Positions 42,054 to 51,532 of a stretch of 64,000 nt of DNA are shown piece after piece. Origin of the DNA: Bacteroidales bacterium (GTDB lineage: Bacteria > Bacteroidota > Bacteroidia > Bacteroidales > P3); contig JAGCVI010000027.1 of assembly GCA_017962445.1 (NCBI GenBank), forward strand, positions 62,001 to 126,000, written 5' to 3'. Made by a program: the position numbers and the translations under genes. Every line of letters starts with the position of its first letter. Within the stretch, counting starts at the first letter, position 1. The notes under the pieces are model-generated. The model saw only the letters and a list, made by a program, of their open reading frames with translations, searched no databases and was not told the origin of the DNA.

Positions 42054-43529
42054 ATGGAAAAAACAACCAGAGACCACAGAAAACTGATTATCACAATTAT
42101 ACTGGTCGTTTTCGGAATATTGTTTGGAATGGTTTCGATTGTGAACCATCTGAATTACCGCACCTACGGACTGGATTTAGGCATATACAGCAAAGCCATC
42201 TACGACTATGGGCATCTGAGAATGAACGACTGCACTTTCTTTCTGTCTGAACCTGGCAATCTGATGGGTGACCATTTTGACCTCTATCTGATTGTTTTCG
42301 CCCCGCTGCAATTCCTGTTTGGACAATACACGTTGCTGATTGTACAGATTCTCTCGGTACTGTTCGGTGCCTTAGGAGTGTATCGACTATTGAAACTTTA
42401 CACCGACAAAGAGTTGGTAGCAATTGGAGGAATGCTGATGTTGCTCCTACAATTCGGAGTGTGGCATGCCTTAGGGTTCGACTACCACTCTAACGTTGTG
42501 GCAGCCATGCTGTTGCCATGGCTGCTGGCTGCAATAAAGAAAAAAAGATACTGGGAAGCATCGCTTTGGCTTATTGGTATGATTGTCAGCAAAGAGACAA
42601 CACCGCTGTGGATAATTTTCGTTCTTGTAGCTTTGTTGTGGGATTACCGTAAGGACCGCAAAACCATGCTATGGCTTGGCGGCGCAACGTTGGGTTGCAT
42701 TGTATATCTAGTGGTTGTGACAATGGTTATCATGCCTTCCATCGGCAGCAACACACAGGTATTGTGGCGTTATGAGTATATGGGCCACGGCTTTGGCGAA
42801 ATGGCGAAATGGATGATTGGACATCCCGGAAAGGTGCTGCAGAACTTTTTCACAAACTTCACCGGCGATGCCGACTATAATGGGTTGAAACTGGAGTTTG
42901 CCATTTGCCTGCTTACATCTGGAGGTCTGCTGGCACTTCTGAAGCCCAACTACCTGTTCATGCTGATACCTCCACTCGGATTGAAGATGCTGGCAAAAGA
43001 CCCGAATGCATTCTGGGGAATATCCTATCAATATAATATTGAGATATGTGTTGTTGTAACCATTGCCGCAGGCTTGGTTCTGAGCCGTGCAATGAAAGGA
43101 CGGACACAGAATGTGGTGACGGTAGTGGCATTGCTATTGACCGCAACGACACTGGTCTATACAGTCAGCAATCCGAAAACAAAAATACGAAAATACCAAT
43201 TAAGAGTCTATGACTCACGTCACTGGCATCAGAAAGAGATCAACAGCGATGCAGCAAAGAGGATGTTAAACAAAATACCAAGCGACGCCTCAGTCTGCGC
43301 CACGACACTCTTCACACCTCATCTAGCCATGCGCGACAGCATCTATCTTTTCCCCTGCGGGCTGAGCTATAATCCAGAATATTTCCTTATTATGGATGAA
43401 TTCTTTGGATATTACAAATCCGATGACTATGACGAAGCTGCGATGGCAAAGGAGACTATTAACGATACCGCCAAATACGAACTACTTGATCATGACGGTC
43501 CATTGTTCCTTTTGAAAGCAAAAAGATAA
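42054..43529 (+). CDS. DUF2079 polytopic membrane protein
   Basis: A 491-residue protein with about ten predicted membrane helices. YGLDLGIYSKAIYDYGH, FLSEPGNLMGDHFDLYLIVFAPL and LGFDYHSNVVAAMLLPWLL are the DUF2079 pattern, resembling the GT-C glycosyltransferases of envelope polymers. The C-terminal ~130 residues are soluble and face outward. Function is not established. The start at 42054 follows a consensus promoter. The next membrane protein gene begins 26 nt downstream. Confidence 0.82.
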   Translation: MEKTTRDHRKLIITIILVVFGILFGMVSIVNHLNYRTYGLDLGIYSKAIYDYGHLRMNDCTFFLSEPGNLMGDHFDLYLIVFAPLQFLFGQYTLLIVQILSVLFGALGVYRLLKLYTDKELVAIGGMLMLLLQFGVWHALGFDYHSNVVAAMLLPWLLAAIKKKRYWEASLWLIGMIVSKETTPLWIIFVLVALLWDYRKDRKTMLWLGGATLGCIVYLVVVTMVIMPSIGSNTQVLWRYEYMGHGFGEMAKWMIGHPGKVLQNFFTNFTGDADYNGLKLEFAICLLTSGGLLALLKPNYLFMLIPPLGLKMLAKDPNAFWGISYQYNIEICVVVTIAAGLVLSRAMKGRTQNVVTVVALLLTATTLVYTVSNPKTKIRKYQLRVYDSRHWHQKEINSDAAKRMLNKIPSDASVCATTLFTPHLAMRDSIYLFPCGLSYNPEYFLIMDEFFGYYKSDDYDEAAMAKETINDTAKYELLDHDGPLFLLKAKR

Positions 43530-43555
43530 TATAACCAACAAATAGAAAATCACCT

Positions 43556-45130
43556 ATGACAAAAAAAGGACGAATGAGTCTGGCATCTACCTGCTGGTTT
43601 GTTTTGCTGGCAATAATTATCGGAATCGTTGCCGTGGCACATTTCCCGAGAGGAGCCGACTGGCACTGGCTGCTACCTCTAGACGGATTCTACCACATAC
43701 CCATGATGATGGGCGGAACTGCACTTATGCTTCTTATCGCCTTTATCTGCCTGAGATGCTGTCGCACCAACGAGATACGGCGTAAGCGACTGCTGGTAAT
43801 TAGTATCGGCATAACCATCGTTCAGATGATACTGATGTACAGTTACTACTTCTTCACCGACTGGGACGTGCAGCAGGTGACCGGCATTGCTCAAGCCATG
43901 GCTGAAGGAAAACCTATTGACGACTTCAAAGGCTATTTCCTTTGGACACCCAACAATTTATTTCTTTCAAGAATATTTGCACTGATTTTTTTCTTGTCCG
44001 GTCCATTGTGGGGCTTTCGTGTGGCATTGTTCCCGCTGTTAATGGTTCAATGTATTGGTTCGTGCTTGACAGCATTAATGCTGACACAGACTGCCATGCA
44101 TATTTGGCACAAAAAGAGCTATGCCATACTCACTTACGTTTTCTACACCCTCTTTGTATGGCTCTCGCCATGGTGGTCCATCCCCTACTCCGATATCTGG
44201 GGACTTATGGTCGTCGTGACTATATTGTGGACAGCCACCACGCTGCCCTTCAAAAGACCATATCTCAAAGTTTTCATCATCGCTATTGCAACTGTACTCG
44301 GTTATTACATCCGTCCCCAAACCATCTTTGTGGTTGTTGCACTGTTGCTGGTCAAATTCCCCCGCATGTATCGCAATCGCAAGAAAATCAAGACAATCTT
44401 GAAGCCCTCAGCTTACGCCTTTGCCGGCCTGGTGTCGGGATTTCTTCTGGTGCATGTATCTATGATTGGCTGTCCGCTGCATCTCCACACCTCGCACGGA
44501 CTGGGACCATCGCACTACCTGATGCTTGGTGCAAACTATCAATCTATAGGCATTTACAGCGAACTTGACGTACAGTTCTCACGAAGTCATCCCAACAAGA
44601 GAGACCGATTCCGCGCCGAGATGAAAGAGACATGCAAACGTTATTCAGCCCTTGGTGTAGATGGTTCATTCATTCTTTGGGGACGAAAGAACTTACTGAA
44701 TTTCAGCGACGGGACATTCTATTGGAGCCATGAGGGTGAATTCTTTTTCAAAGAGGTGCCTGAGCGCAGCGGTCCTATTGCCAAATTCACACGCAGCCTC
44801 TTCCTGCTTGGCGACGGCTTTGGCAGCCACTACGTGAAATGGGGCGTGGTAGCAACATCCATGTGGTTCGGTATACTGGTGTTATCGCTTTTTGCCGGCT
44901 GGCCGAAAAGAAAGAACAGCTCTGACATGGACGATAGTTCACTGCGCATTATCGAAACCGTGATGTTCACCTTGCTGATGCTGATTCTATTCCACACTCT
45001 GTGCGAGGCACGTGCACGCTACATCTTCGGCTTCACACCTTTGTTCGTGCTTCTTGCCGTTGAGGGTGTGCGCCGCATAGCGAACCTGCCTGAGTGGATT
45101 AGGGGAGTTAAAGAGAATAAGGGGAGTTAA
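43556..45130 (+). CDS. Polytopic membrane protein, possibly GT-C type
   Basis: A 524-residue protein with about ten predicted membrane helices. The loop after the second or third helix carries FFTDWDVQQVTG, an acidic motif resembling the catalytic Asp of GT-C enzymes. PYSDIWGLMVVVTILW and YYIRPQTIFVVVALLLVKF are further features. It probably transfers a lipid-linked sugar, but this is inference. It is 26 nt after the DUF2079 gene and followed by a terminator. Confidence 0.7.
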   Translation: MTKKGRMSLASTCWFVLLAIIIGIVAVAHFPRGADWHWLLPLDGFYHIPMMMGGTALMLLIAFICLRCCRTNEIRRKRLLVISIGITIVQMILMYSYYFFTDWDVQQVTGIAQAMAEGKPIDDFKGYFLWTPNNLFLSRIFALIFFLSGPLWGFRVALFPLLMVQCIGSCLTALMLTQTAMHIWHKKSYAILTYVFYTLFVWLSPWWSIPYSDIWGLMVVVTILWTATTLPFKRPYLKVFIIAIATVLGYYIRPQTIFVVVALLLVKFPRMYRNRKKIKTILKPSAYAFAGLVSGFLLVHVSMIGCPLHLHTSHGLGPSHYLMLGANYQSIGIYSELDVQFSRSHPNKRDRFRAEMKETCKRYSALGVDGSFILWGRKNLLNFSDGTFYWSHEGEFFFKEVPERSGPIAKFTRSLFLLGDGFGSHYVKWGVVATSMWFGILVLSLFAGWPKRKNSSDMDDSSLRIIETVMFTLLMLILFHTLCEARARYIFGFTPLFVLLAVEGVRRIANLPEWIRGVKENKGS

Positions 45131-45176
45131 GGGACAATACACTTTTATCGTCACCTTATTATCTGTAACATTTATG

Positions 45177-45218
45177 AAAAAAAAGCAATGGCAGCGGAAA
45201 GGCTGCCATTGCTTTTTT
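45177..45218. terminator. Bidirectional terminator
   Basis: An 11-bp perfect stem, GCAATGGCAGC (45185-45195) with GCTGCCATTGC (45202-45212), loop GGAAAG, flanked by eight A on the left and six T on the right. It serves the convergent genes at 45130 and 45238. Confidence 0.92.
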
Positions 45219-45237
45219 CTTAATTGGTTTACCGATA

Positions 45238-48156
45238 TTAGTAGCCAAAGATTTCGTCAAGGGTGAGTTTCTTAACCTTGCCGAATTTTGACAGTTTATT
45301 GAAATCTATCTCGCTCTCCTTGCCAAGGATGAGGTAGCTCTTCTTCTGGCCTTTTATGTACTGCTTCTGGAAGTTGACGAGGTCCTGCATTGTCATCTTC
45401 TGGTAGGCCTGGTAGTTCTGTTTGCGCAGCGGCTCTTTCCAGCCCATCTTTTCGCACTGCAGGTAGGTGCTGATGATGCCGAACTTGGTGGTGCGGGCGG
45501 TGCGGCTACCAGCCAAAAGGGCATCCTGAGCCAGCTTGAAGTTGGCCTCAGCCTGGGGCATATCATTGAAAAGTTCCTCATAGGCATCAAGAGCATCGAA
45601 CAACTTGTCGGTCTGGGTGATGACATTGGCACTATTGTAGAACCAGCCATCCTTCTTGCCATTGTTGGTATAATAGCTGCTGGCGCTGTAGGCGAGGCTA
45701 CGTTTTTCACGCATCTCCTGGAAAACAATGGCGTTCATTGAGCCACCAAAGTACTCGTTGAAGAGGTTTACCTGAGGAACAAGAGATGTATTGTATTGGG
45801 CACCGCGGAAGAACTCGGTGAGGTAGATGTTCTTGGCATCGTAGTTCACAAAAAGTACTTCGTTCTCGTTGGTGGGAACCGGGTTGTAAGTCTTGTTGGC
45901 AGGGACATCCTTGGTGCTTTTCACAGTGTGAATCTTGTTGACGGCAGCGGTAGCCTCCTTAAGGCTCAGCGGACCGTAGTAAAGCACGCGGTGCTTATAC
46001 TGGAACAGGCCGTGCAGGGCATCTGTAAGCTGCTTGGAAGTGTAGGCACGTAGCTTGGCGTCGCTCTCGGTGATATCTTTTACATACTGCTCACCATAGA
46101 TGCCGTAGGTGTTCAGAGCGCGGAAGGCAGCACGCTGGTTAGTCTTGTTGTCGGTGCGGCTCTTAATGATGCGCTCCACCAAGGTACTGAGGGCTTCGTC
46201 ATTGGGTTGGCAGGTGGCCATCACTTCTTCGAGCAGGGTCATGGCTTTTTCCATGTTCTCGGCCAGACCACTGACACCCACGGTGATATTCTCATCACCC
46301 ACATGTACGTTATAGCTGCATGCTAGCTTGTAGAATTCCTCCTGCAACTGCTCAGCAGTGTGCTTGTCGGTGTTGAGGTATTCCATCAAATTTGCGGCCA
46401 TGGCGATGGTCTTGTCGACAGAGCTGCCGAACTCGAAGCGATACTGCAGGTTGAAGGTGCCGTTCTCGACGTTCTTTACATAGAGCACCTCGCTGCCATT
46501 GGCAGTCTTGCCCTTCTGAAGGTCTTTCTTGAAGTTGACGAAGACAGGCTGTATGGGTTTCACTTTGGCAGCATCTGCTTTCACTTGAGCCAGGAAGCTG
46601 CTCTCGTTGTCGCGACTCACGCTGATGGGAGTGATTGCAGGCTTGACGACCTTGGCCACCGGGTCGGGGGTGTCCTGGTGCTTGAAGACGATGACGTAAT
46701 TGTTGTCCTTACAAATGCGGTTGGCAAAGTCAACTATGTCCTTCTTGGTAATCTTGGCGAGCTCGTCAATCTCGTTGCACACCTGGTCCCATGTCTGGTG
46801 CTGCACAAAAGCATAAGCCATCTGGCTGGCACGGCTGTTGTTGCTCTCGGCGCGCTTCATAATCTGGAGCTTCAACTGATTGATACCAGCCTTGATGAGA
46901 TCCTCGTCGAACTTGCCCTGTTTCAGCAATTCAACCTGTTCCAACAACAAGTCACGCAGCTGACCGAGGGATTGGCCCTGGGTGGGACGGCCACCAAGCA
47001 TGAAGGCTGCATAGTCGTTGAGAGTGTAGGTACCGGCATAGGCACCAAGACAGAGCTGCTTCTGATTGAGATTCAAATCAATAAGACCACATGAACCGTT
47101 ATTGAGTACATATTCCATAGCCTGAGCCAACAGGGCGTCGCGGCTGCCGTTGCCTTCCTCTATGCGGAAAGCGATGGTGATGCTTTCGGGATCCTGGCCG
47201 TTCACAAGACGGATGATAGGACTTGTAATTGGTTCTTCTTTTACCTTGTGGAATTCAGGCACATTGCCTGGTTTCCATGTACCAAAGTATTTGTCAATAA
47301 TCTTTATCACATCGTCGGGATTGAAGTCACCAGCCATGGCAATGCACATGTTGTTAGGCACATAGTATGTTGAGTGGAAACGATAGATGTTTTTCATCGA
47401 AGGATTTTTCAGGTGCTCGATGGTGCCAAGGGTAGTCTGAGTGCCATAAGGATGATGCGGGAATAAGCCGCGCATCATTTCTTCGTTGACACGACGGCTG
47501 TCCTGTGCAAGACTGATGTTCTTCTCTTCGTAAACAGCTTCCAATTCAGTGTGGAAAAGACGGAGTACGAGGTTCGGGAAGCGGTCGGCTTCAACCTTGG
47601 CCCAAGTCTCAATCTGGTTAGACGGGATGTTCTCGACATACATAGTATAGTCGTTCGAGGTGAAGGCATTGGTGCCCTCGCTGCCAATGGCGGTCATCGA
47701 CTTGTCATACTCGTTGGCGATGGCGATGGTAGAAGCGATATAGCTTAACGAGTCAATCTGATGATAAATCTCCGCACGACGTTTATCGTCAGCAGTGCGG
47801 CGATAAACCTCGTAGAGTTCTTCTATCTGTTTCAGATAAACCTGTTCTTTCTCCCAATCGGTAGTACCCAGCTGGTGACTGCCTTTAAAGAGCATATGCT
47901 CCAAGTAATGGGCCAGACCGGTGGTCTCCTTGGGGTCGTTCTTCGAACCTGCGCGGACAGCGATGTAGGTCTGAACACGCGGTGCGTCCTTGTACACGCT
48001 GAGGAACACCTTCAAACCGTTGTCAAGCGTATATTCACGCACATTCAGCGGGTCGTTGGGGTAGGTCTTGTAGGTGTACTTCTTCTGGGCGAATGCCGAG
48101 GAACCGACCACAAGCATTACTGCCACAAAACTGACAAAGAATTTTACTTTTCTCAT
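45238..48156 (-). CDS. M16 family metallopeptidase (pitrilysin/insulysin type)
   Basis: A 972-residue exported peptidase with signal peptide (VAVMLVVGSSAFAQ). LAHYLEHMLFKG contains the inverted zinc motif HXXEH near residue 83, and the distal Glu ligand is in EAVYEEKN. The inactive second half has FNEYFGGSMNAIVFQEMREKRSLAYSA, the M16C-like substrate loop. Role: degradation of peptides in the periplasm. A consensus promoter is found upstream on the same strand. Confidence 0.93.
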   Translation of the reverse strand: MRKVKFFVSFVAVMLVVGSSAFAQKKYTYKTYPNDPLNVREYTLDNGLKVFLSVYKDAPRVQTYIAVRAGSKNDPKETTGLAHYLEHMLFKGSHQLGTTDWEKEQVYLKQIEELYEVYRRTADDKRRAEIYHQIDSLSYIASTIAIANEYDKSMTAIGSEGTNAFTSNDYTMYVENIPSNQIETWAKVEADRFPNLVLRLFHTELEAVYEEKNISLAQDSRRVNEEMMRGLFPHHPYGTQTTLGTIEHLKNPSMKNIYRFHSTYYVPNNMCIAMAGDFNPDDVIKIIDKYFGTWKPGNVPEFHKVKEEPITSPIIRLVNGQDPESITIAFRIEEGNGSRDALLAQAMEYVLNNGSCGLIDLNLNQKQLCLGAYAGTYTLNDYAAFMLGGRPTQGQSLGQLRDLLLEQVELLKQGKFDEDLIKAGINQLKLQIMKRAESNNSRASQMAYAFVQHQTWDQVCNEIDELAKITKKDIVDFANRICKDNNYVIVFKHQDTPDPVAKVVKPAITPISVSRDNESSFLAQVKADAAKVKPIQPVFVNFKKDLQKGKTANGSEVLYVKNVENGTFNLQYRFEFGSSVDKTIAMAANLMEYLNTDKHTAEQLQEEFYKLACSYNVHVGDENITVGVSGLAENMEKAMTLLEEVMATCQPNDEALSTLVERIIKSRTDNKTNQRAAFRALNTYGIYGEQYVKDITESDAKLRAYTSKQLTDALHGLFQYKHRVLYYGPLSLKEATAAVNKIHTVKSTKDVPANKTYNPVPTNENEVLFVNYDAKNIYLTEFFRGAQYNTSLVPQVNLFNEYFGGSMNAIVFQEMREKRSLAYSASSYYTNNGKKDGWFYNSANVITQTDKLFDALDAYEELFNDMPQAEANFKLAQDALLAGSRTARTTKFGIISTYLQCEKMGWKEPLRKQNYQAYQKMTMQDLVNFQKQYIKGQKKSYLILGKESEIDFNKLSKFGKVKKLTLDEIFGY

Positions 48157-48215
48157 TGATTTAAAATGTTATTTATTAATTAATTGAATTGCTTACAATT
48201 AAACATACCAATTTA

Positions 48216-48245
48216 CAAAAGTATAAAAAAAAGGGAGACCGACAA
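48216..48245 (-). promoter_or_regulatory. Bacteroidetes promoter of the M16 peptidase gene
   Basis: On the minus strand TTG (48245 to 48243), 19 nt, then TACTTTTG (48223 to 48216): full consensus, 59 nt before the start codon. Confidence 0.75.
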
Positions 48246-48401
48246 AATTAATATAAAAAAGGTTTTCAACGGCACCTGATGAAAACTTTGTTACGTTTTT
48301 TGAGATTATTTGCTTTTTATATTGTATTTTTACAAAATATTTAGGCGGTCGCTCATACTGCCATCTTTTTTATTACCAAGAAGATAGAAACAATATACAT
48401 A

Positions 48402-49562
48402 ATGGAAAAAGTAAGCAAAAACCTCTCAACACATCTTTCTAAAGTGTCGGAATGCGTGAGCCGCATAAATGATTTCGACGGCAAGATACCCCAAATAGAA
48501 ATCGACCTTCTCTTGGACGAGCTACGCAAAATGTATGACGAAGCTTACAGCCTGTCGTCTTTCACTCCCGCCTTGCCAGAGGAACCCGCAACAGAACCAG
48601 CCGCCGGAATGCCGACAGAAGAAAAAGAAAGCCCCGAAATGTCGCCCCTGTTTGTCGACACCGACAAGTCACCTGTATATGCCACAGAGGAGCCAGAACC
48701 AGAATTCGCCGAGCCTATGGCCGAACAACCCTCTCTCGATGAGATTGAAGGCCAGCCCAATGATTCGCTCTTTAGTGAAACGGTTGAAGAGGCTCCACTA
48801 CACGAAGAGCCCGAACCGATAGTAGAGGCCGTACCTGAGCCAGAGCCTGAGCCTGAGCCAGTACCCGAACCTGAACCTGTTGTCGTTAAGGAACCGACTC
48901 CTGCCGAAACCGCAGCAACAGTGGAAAAGCCTGTTGCCGAACAGGCAGCAGCATCACAGCCTCAAACACTATGGGAAAAACTGCAAGCCAACACTTCTGC
49001 CTCAACTCTGGGCGAGAAAATTGCTGTTGGCAAAACCATATCTGATCTGCTTAACGAAAAAGCAGGCGTCACTACTGACACTGCACCGACACATGTCGAT
49101 ATACCGCAACCAGAACCACAACCCGAACCTATACCCGAGCCGCAACCTAAACCAATACATGAGCCGAAACCTGAGCCCGCAACAAAAGAGCCAGAACAGC
49201 ATACAGAACACCAATCCTCCCTTTTTGACTATTTCAAGAAACCAGCGGCAGACAATACCACTACACAAACCCTCGGCGACACCCTTGGCCGAAACTTCAC
49301 CTCCGGTATTGAACAGAAGATGGGTGCCAACAAGGTAGACGATCTGCGCACTGTAATCAATATCAATGACAAATTCACCTTCATGAACGAGTTGTTCCAC
49401 AACAACATGAAAGGCTACAACGACTTCATACTGCATCTAAACTCAATGACAAACCGCGACGAGGCTCTCGCCTACGTGCATGTCGTCGCCAACCAATACA
49501 ATTGGGACAACGAATCGGCAGCTGTCAAGACCTTCTATTCTGTTTTCGACCGTAAATTCTGA
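48402..49562 (+). CDS. Pro/Glu-rich protein of unknown function
   Basis: A 386-residue protein without signal peptide. Residues 1-50 are helical (HLSKVSECVSRINDFDG). Residues ~60-290 are low in complexity, with runs of Pro-Glu repeats such as PEPEPEPEPVPEPEPVV. The C-terminal ~105 residues form the conserved part: TLGDTLGRNFTSGIEQK, IININDKFTFMNELFHNNM and the ending AVKTFYSVFDRKF. The last part is found in many Bacteroidetes, but I know of no function. It starts the run gmk-mreC-mreD-porZ-recO; whether it takes part in cell shape is open. Confidence 0.75.
   Translation: MEKVSKNLSTHLSKVSECVSRINDFDGKIPQIEIDLLLDELRKMYDEAYSLSSFTPALPEEPATEPAAGMPTEEKESPEMSPLFVDTDKSPVYATEEPEPEFAEPMAEQPSLDEIEGQPNDSLFSETVEEAPLHEEPEPIVEAVPEPEPEPEPVPEPEPVVVKEPTPAETAATVEKPVAEQAAASQPQTLWEKLQANTSASTLGEKIAVGKTISDLLNEKAGVTTDTAPTHVDIPQPEPQPEPIPEPQPKPIHEPKPEPATKEPEQHTEHQSSLFDYFKKPAADNTTTQTLGDTLGRNFTSGIEQKMGANKVDDLRTVININDKFTFMNELFHNNMKGYNDFILHLNSMTNRDEALAYVHVVANQYNWDNESAAVKTFYSVFDRKF
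48832..48880 (+). repeat. Imperfect hexanucleotide repeat coding Pro-Glu
   Basis: Tandem CCTGAG/CCAGAG/CCCGAA units code the first Pro-Glu run of the 48402-49562 protein. Length changes in multiples of 6 would stay in frame. Confidence 0.7.
49105..49178 (+). repeat. Imperfect repeat coding Pro-Glu/Pro-Gln/Pro-Lys
   Basis: A second, more diverged run of CCxGAA/CCxCAA-type codons codes PQPEPQPEPIPEPQPKP in the same protein. Confidence 0.65.
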
Positions 49563-49576
49563 CAAACAATACCGAA

Positions 49577-50152
49577 ATGACACCCAAAGCCATTCTCTTC
49601 TCAGCCCCATCAGGCTCAGGCAAAACGACGATAATCAAAAGACTTATGCAGTATTTCGACTGCTTTGAGTTCTCAATCAGCGCCACCAGCCGTCAACCCC
49701 GCATGGGCGAGAGCAACGGAGTGGACTACTATTTCCTGACCCCCGACGATTTCATCAGCAAGGTGGAGCAGGGACTTTTTCTCGAATGGGAAGAGGTGTA
49801 TGCCGGTATACGATACGGTACACTTAAGTCGGAAATTGACCGCATCTGCAGCAAGGGCAACGTTCTTGTGTTCGATGTAGACGTGAACGGCGGCATAAAC
49901 ATCAAGAAATATTTCGGTGACAATGCCCTCGCCATTTTCGTCATGCCACCCAGCATCGAGGAGCTTGAACGCCGTCTAAGAAGTCGCGGTACCGAGAGCG
50001 AAGAGTCAATTCAGAAACGTCTGGGCCGCTCAGCAAAAGAACTGCAGGAATCAACAAAGTTCGACATAACAATAATCAACGACGATATTGACCGAGCCGT
50101 AGCCGAAGCCCGTACAGTCATTGACAAGTTCCTGAACCAGCATACCGCATAA
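49577..50152 (+). CDS. gmk: Guanylate kinase
   Basis: A 191-residue kinase. SAPSGSGKTT near residue 9 is the P-loop; FSISATSRQPRMGESNGVDYYF is the GMP-binding segment; LEWEEVYAGIRYGTL follows. Role: GMP to GDP using ATP. Length normal. It lies 14 nt after the Pro/Glu-rich gene and 16 nt before mreC, so it is within an operon. Confidence 0.96.
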   Translation: MTPKAILFSAPSGSGKTTIIKRLMQYFDCFEFSISATSRQPRMGESNGVDYYFLTPDDFISKVEQGLFLEWEEVYAGIRYGTLKSEIDRICSKGNVLVFDVDVNGGINIKKYFGDNALAIFVMPPSIEELERRLRSRGTESEESIQKRLGRSAKELQESTKFDITIINDDIDRAVAEARTVIDKFLNQHTA

Positions 50153-50168
50153 AAACAGCACACTTGCC

Positions 50169-51008
50169 GTGGAGAAACTAATAGAGTTCATAAAGAAATA
50201 TTCGAATGTTCTTGTTTTCATATTATTGGAAGCATTAGCGATACTGATGATTGTGCAGAACAGCTACTATCAGCGTTCGCACATCGTCAAGTGGGGCAAC
50301 GGAATCGCAGGTGTGTGGCACTCTTGCGTGTCAACGGTAACAGGCTATTTCGGACTTAAATCGGAAAACGAGCATTTGGCTGCAGAGAACGCCTCTCTCC
50401 GAGCACAACTGGCTTCGTCATATATTTCGTACAGCGACAGCGTGTTCCAGGTCAACGACACCGTATACAAGCAACGTTACTCCTACACTGACGCCCAAGT
50501 TATCAAAAACTCATACAACCTTCCCAAGAACTACATGATGATAAACAAAGGCAGCGGCCAAGGAGTCAAGGTTGACATGGCTGTCATCTCGCCGCAGGGC
50601 ATTGTGGGCACTGTGGTCAACTGCACACGCAACTTCTCGACAATCATGCCAATACTGCATACTGACAGCCGCAGCAGCGTTAAAATAAAGCGCACCAACT
50701 CGTCAGGCTCGCTTATATGGGAAGGCGGCGACTACCGTTACGCTACCGTTGTGGACATTCCAAACACTCACAAACTCTACAAGAACGACACCATTGTCAC
50801 CAGCGGATACGCCAACGACTATCCCGAAGGCATCGCTGTGGGCTATATCGAGGATTTTGAAAGTATGCAGGGCAGCGGATTCTATAAAATCCGAATCCGT
50901 CTTGCCACCGACTTCAACAACCTGAACCACGTATATATTGTCGACAACCATTTCAAGGCAGAACAAGACTCATTAATGAAACTGACGGAGGCTCACGATG
51001 AACAATAA
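50169..51008 (+). CDS. mreC: Rod shape-determining protein MreC
   Basis: A 279-residue protein. One N-terminal membrane helix (VLVFILLEALAILMIVQ) is followed by a coiled coil (ENEHLAAENASLRAQLA) and the beta-barrel periplasmic domain (MMINKGSGQGVKVDMAVISP, GIVGTVVNCTRNFSTIMPI). Role: periplasmic scaffold of the elongasome. The start codon is GTG at 50169. It overlaps mreD by 11 nt. mreB is not seen in this window. Confidence 0.93.
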   Translation: MEKLIEFIKKYSNVLVFILLEALAILMIVQNSYYQRSHIVKWGNGIAGVWHSCVSTVTGYFGLKSENEHLAAENASLRAQLASSYISYSDSVFQVNDTVYKQRYSYTDAQVIKNSYNLPKNYMMINKGSGQGVKVDMAVISPQGIVGTVVNCTRNFSTIMPILHTDSRSSVKIKRTNSSGSLIWEGGDYRYATVVDIPNTHKLYKNDTIVTSGYANDYPEGIAVGYIEDFESMQGSGFYKIRIRLATDFNNLNHVYIVDNHFKAEQDSLMKLTEAHDEQ

Positions 51009-51528
51009 ACTGATTACTCGCAATATCGGACGATTCCTCGTTTTGGCATTACTGCAAATATTGGTATTCAACAATATCTACCTCGGCGGATATATCAACC
51101 CCTGCGTCTATGTACTATTCATAGCCATGCTGCCCACCAGCATGGGCTACATAGCCATGATGATTGTAGCTTTTGCCACCGGACTTTGTATCGATGTAAG
51201 TACAAACATCTTAGGCCTTCACGCATTTGCTTGTACCTTTGTAGCTTTCATAAGGGGTATATGGCTCGACAAAATCATAATGCGCGACAATGACGAACCT
51301 ATTGAAACACCGAGCATTTATGGGGGCTCTTACCAGCAATTCCTTGTTTATCTGCTCCTTGTCTTTCTTATTTTTCATTTCGTCTACTACCTTCTGCTGA
51401 TATTCAGTCTGCGCGATTTGCCCAAAATACTTATTATATCGCTCATAAGTGCTGTTATCAGTTGGCTACTGGCCATCCTCTACCAGACGCTATTCCTGCG
51501 CAAAAACAAGAGAAACGAATTACGGTGA
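50998..51528 (+). CDS. mreD: Rod shape-determining protein MreD
   Basis: A 176-residue protein with five predicted membrane helices: LVLALLQILVFNNIYLGGY, then PTSMGYIAMMIVAFATGLCIDV and LLVFLIFHFVYYLLLIF. It overlaps mreC by 11 nt. In many Bacteroidetes the PBP2 and RodA genes follow; here porZ does. Confidence 0.9.
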   Translation: MNNKLITRNIGRFLVLALLQILVFNNIYLGGYINPCVYVLFIAMLPTSMGYIAMMIVAFATGLCIDVSTNILGLHAFACTFVAFIRGIWLDKIIMRDNDEPIETPSIYGGSYQQFLVYLLLVFLIFHFVYYLLLIFSLRDLPKILIISLISAVISWLLAILYQTLFLRKNKRNELR

Positions 51529-51532
51529 CACC

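Noticed and set aside
46360-47094. 244-residue plus-strand frame opposite the M16 peptidase
   Set aside because: No start context and no recognisable domain; the minus frame is unambiguous.
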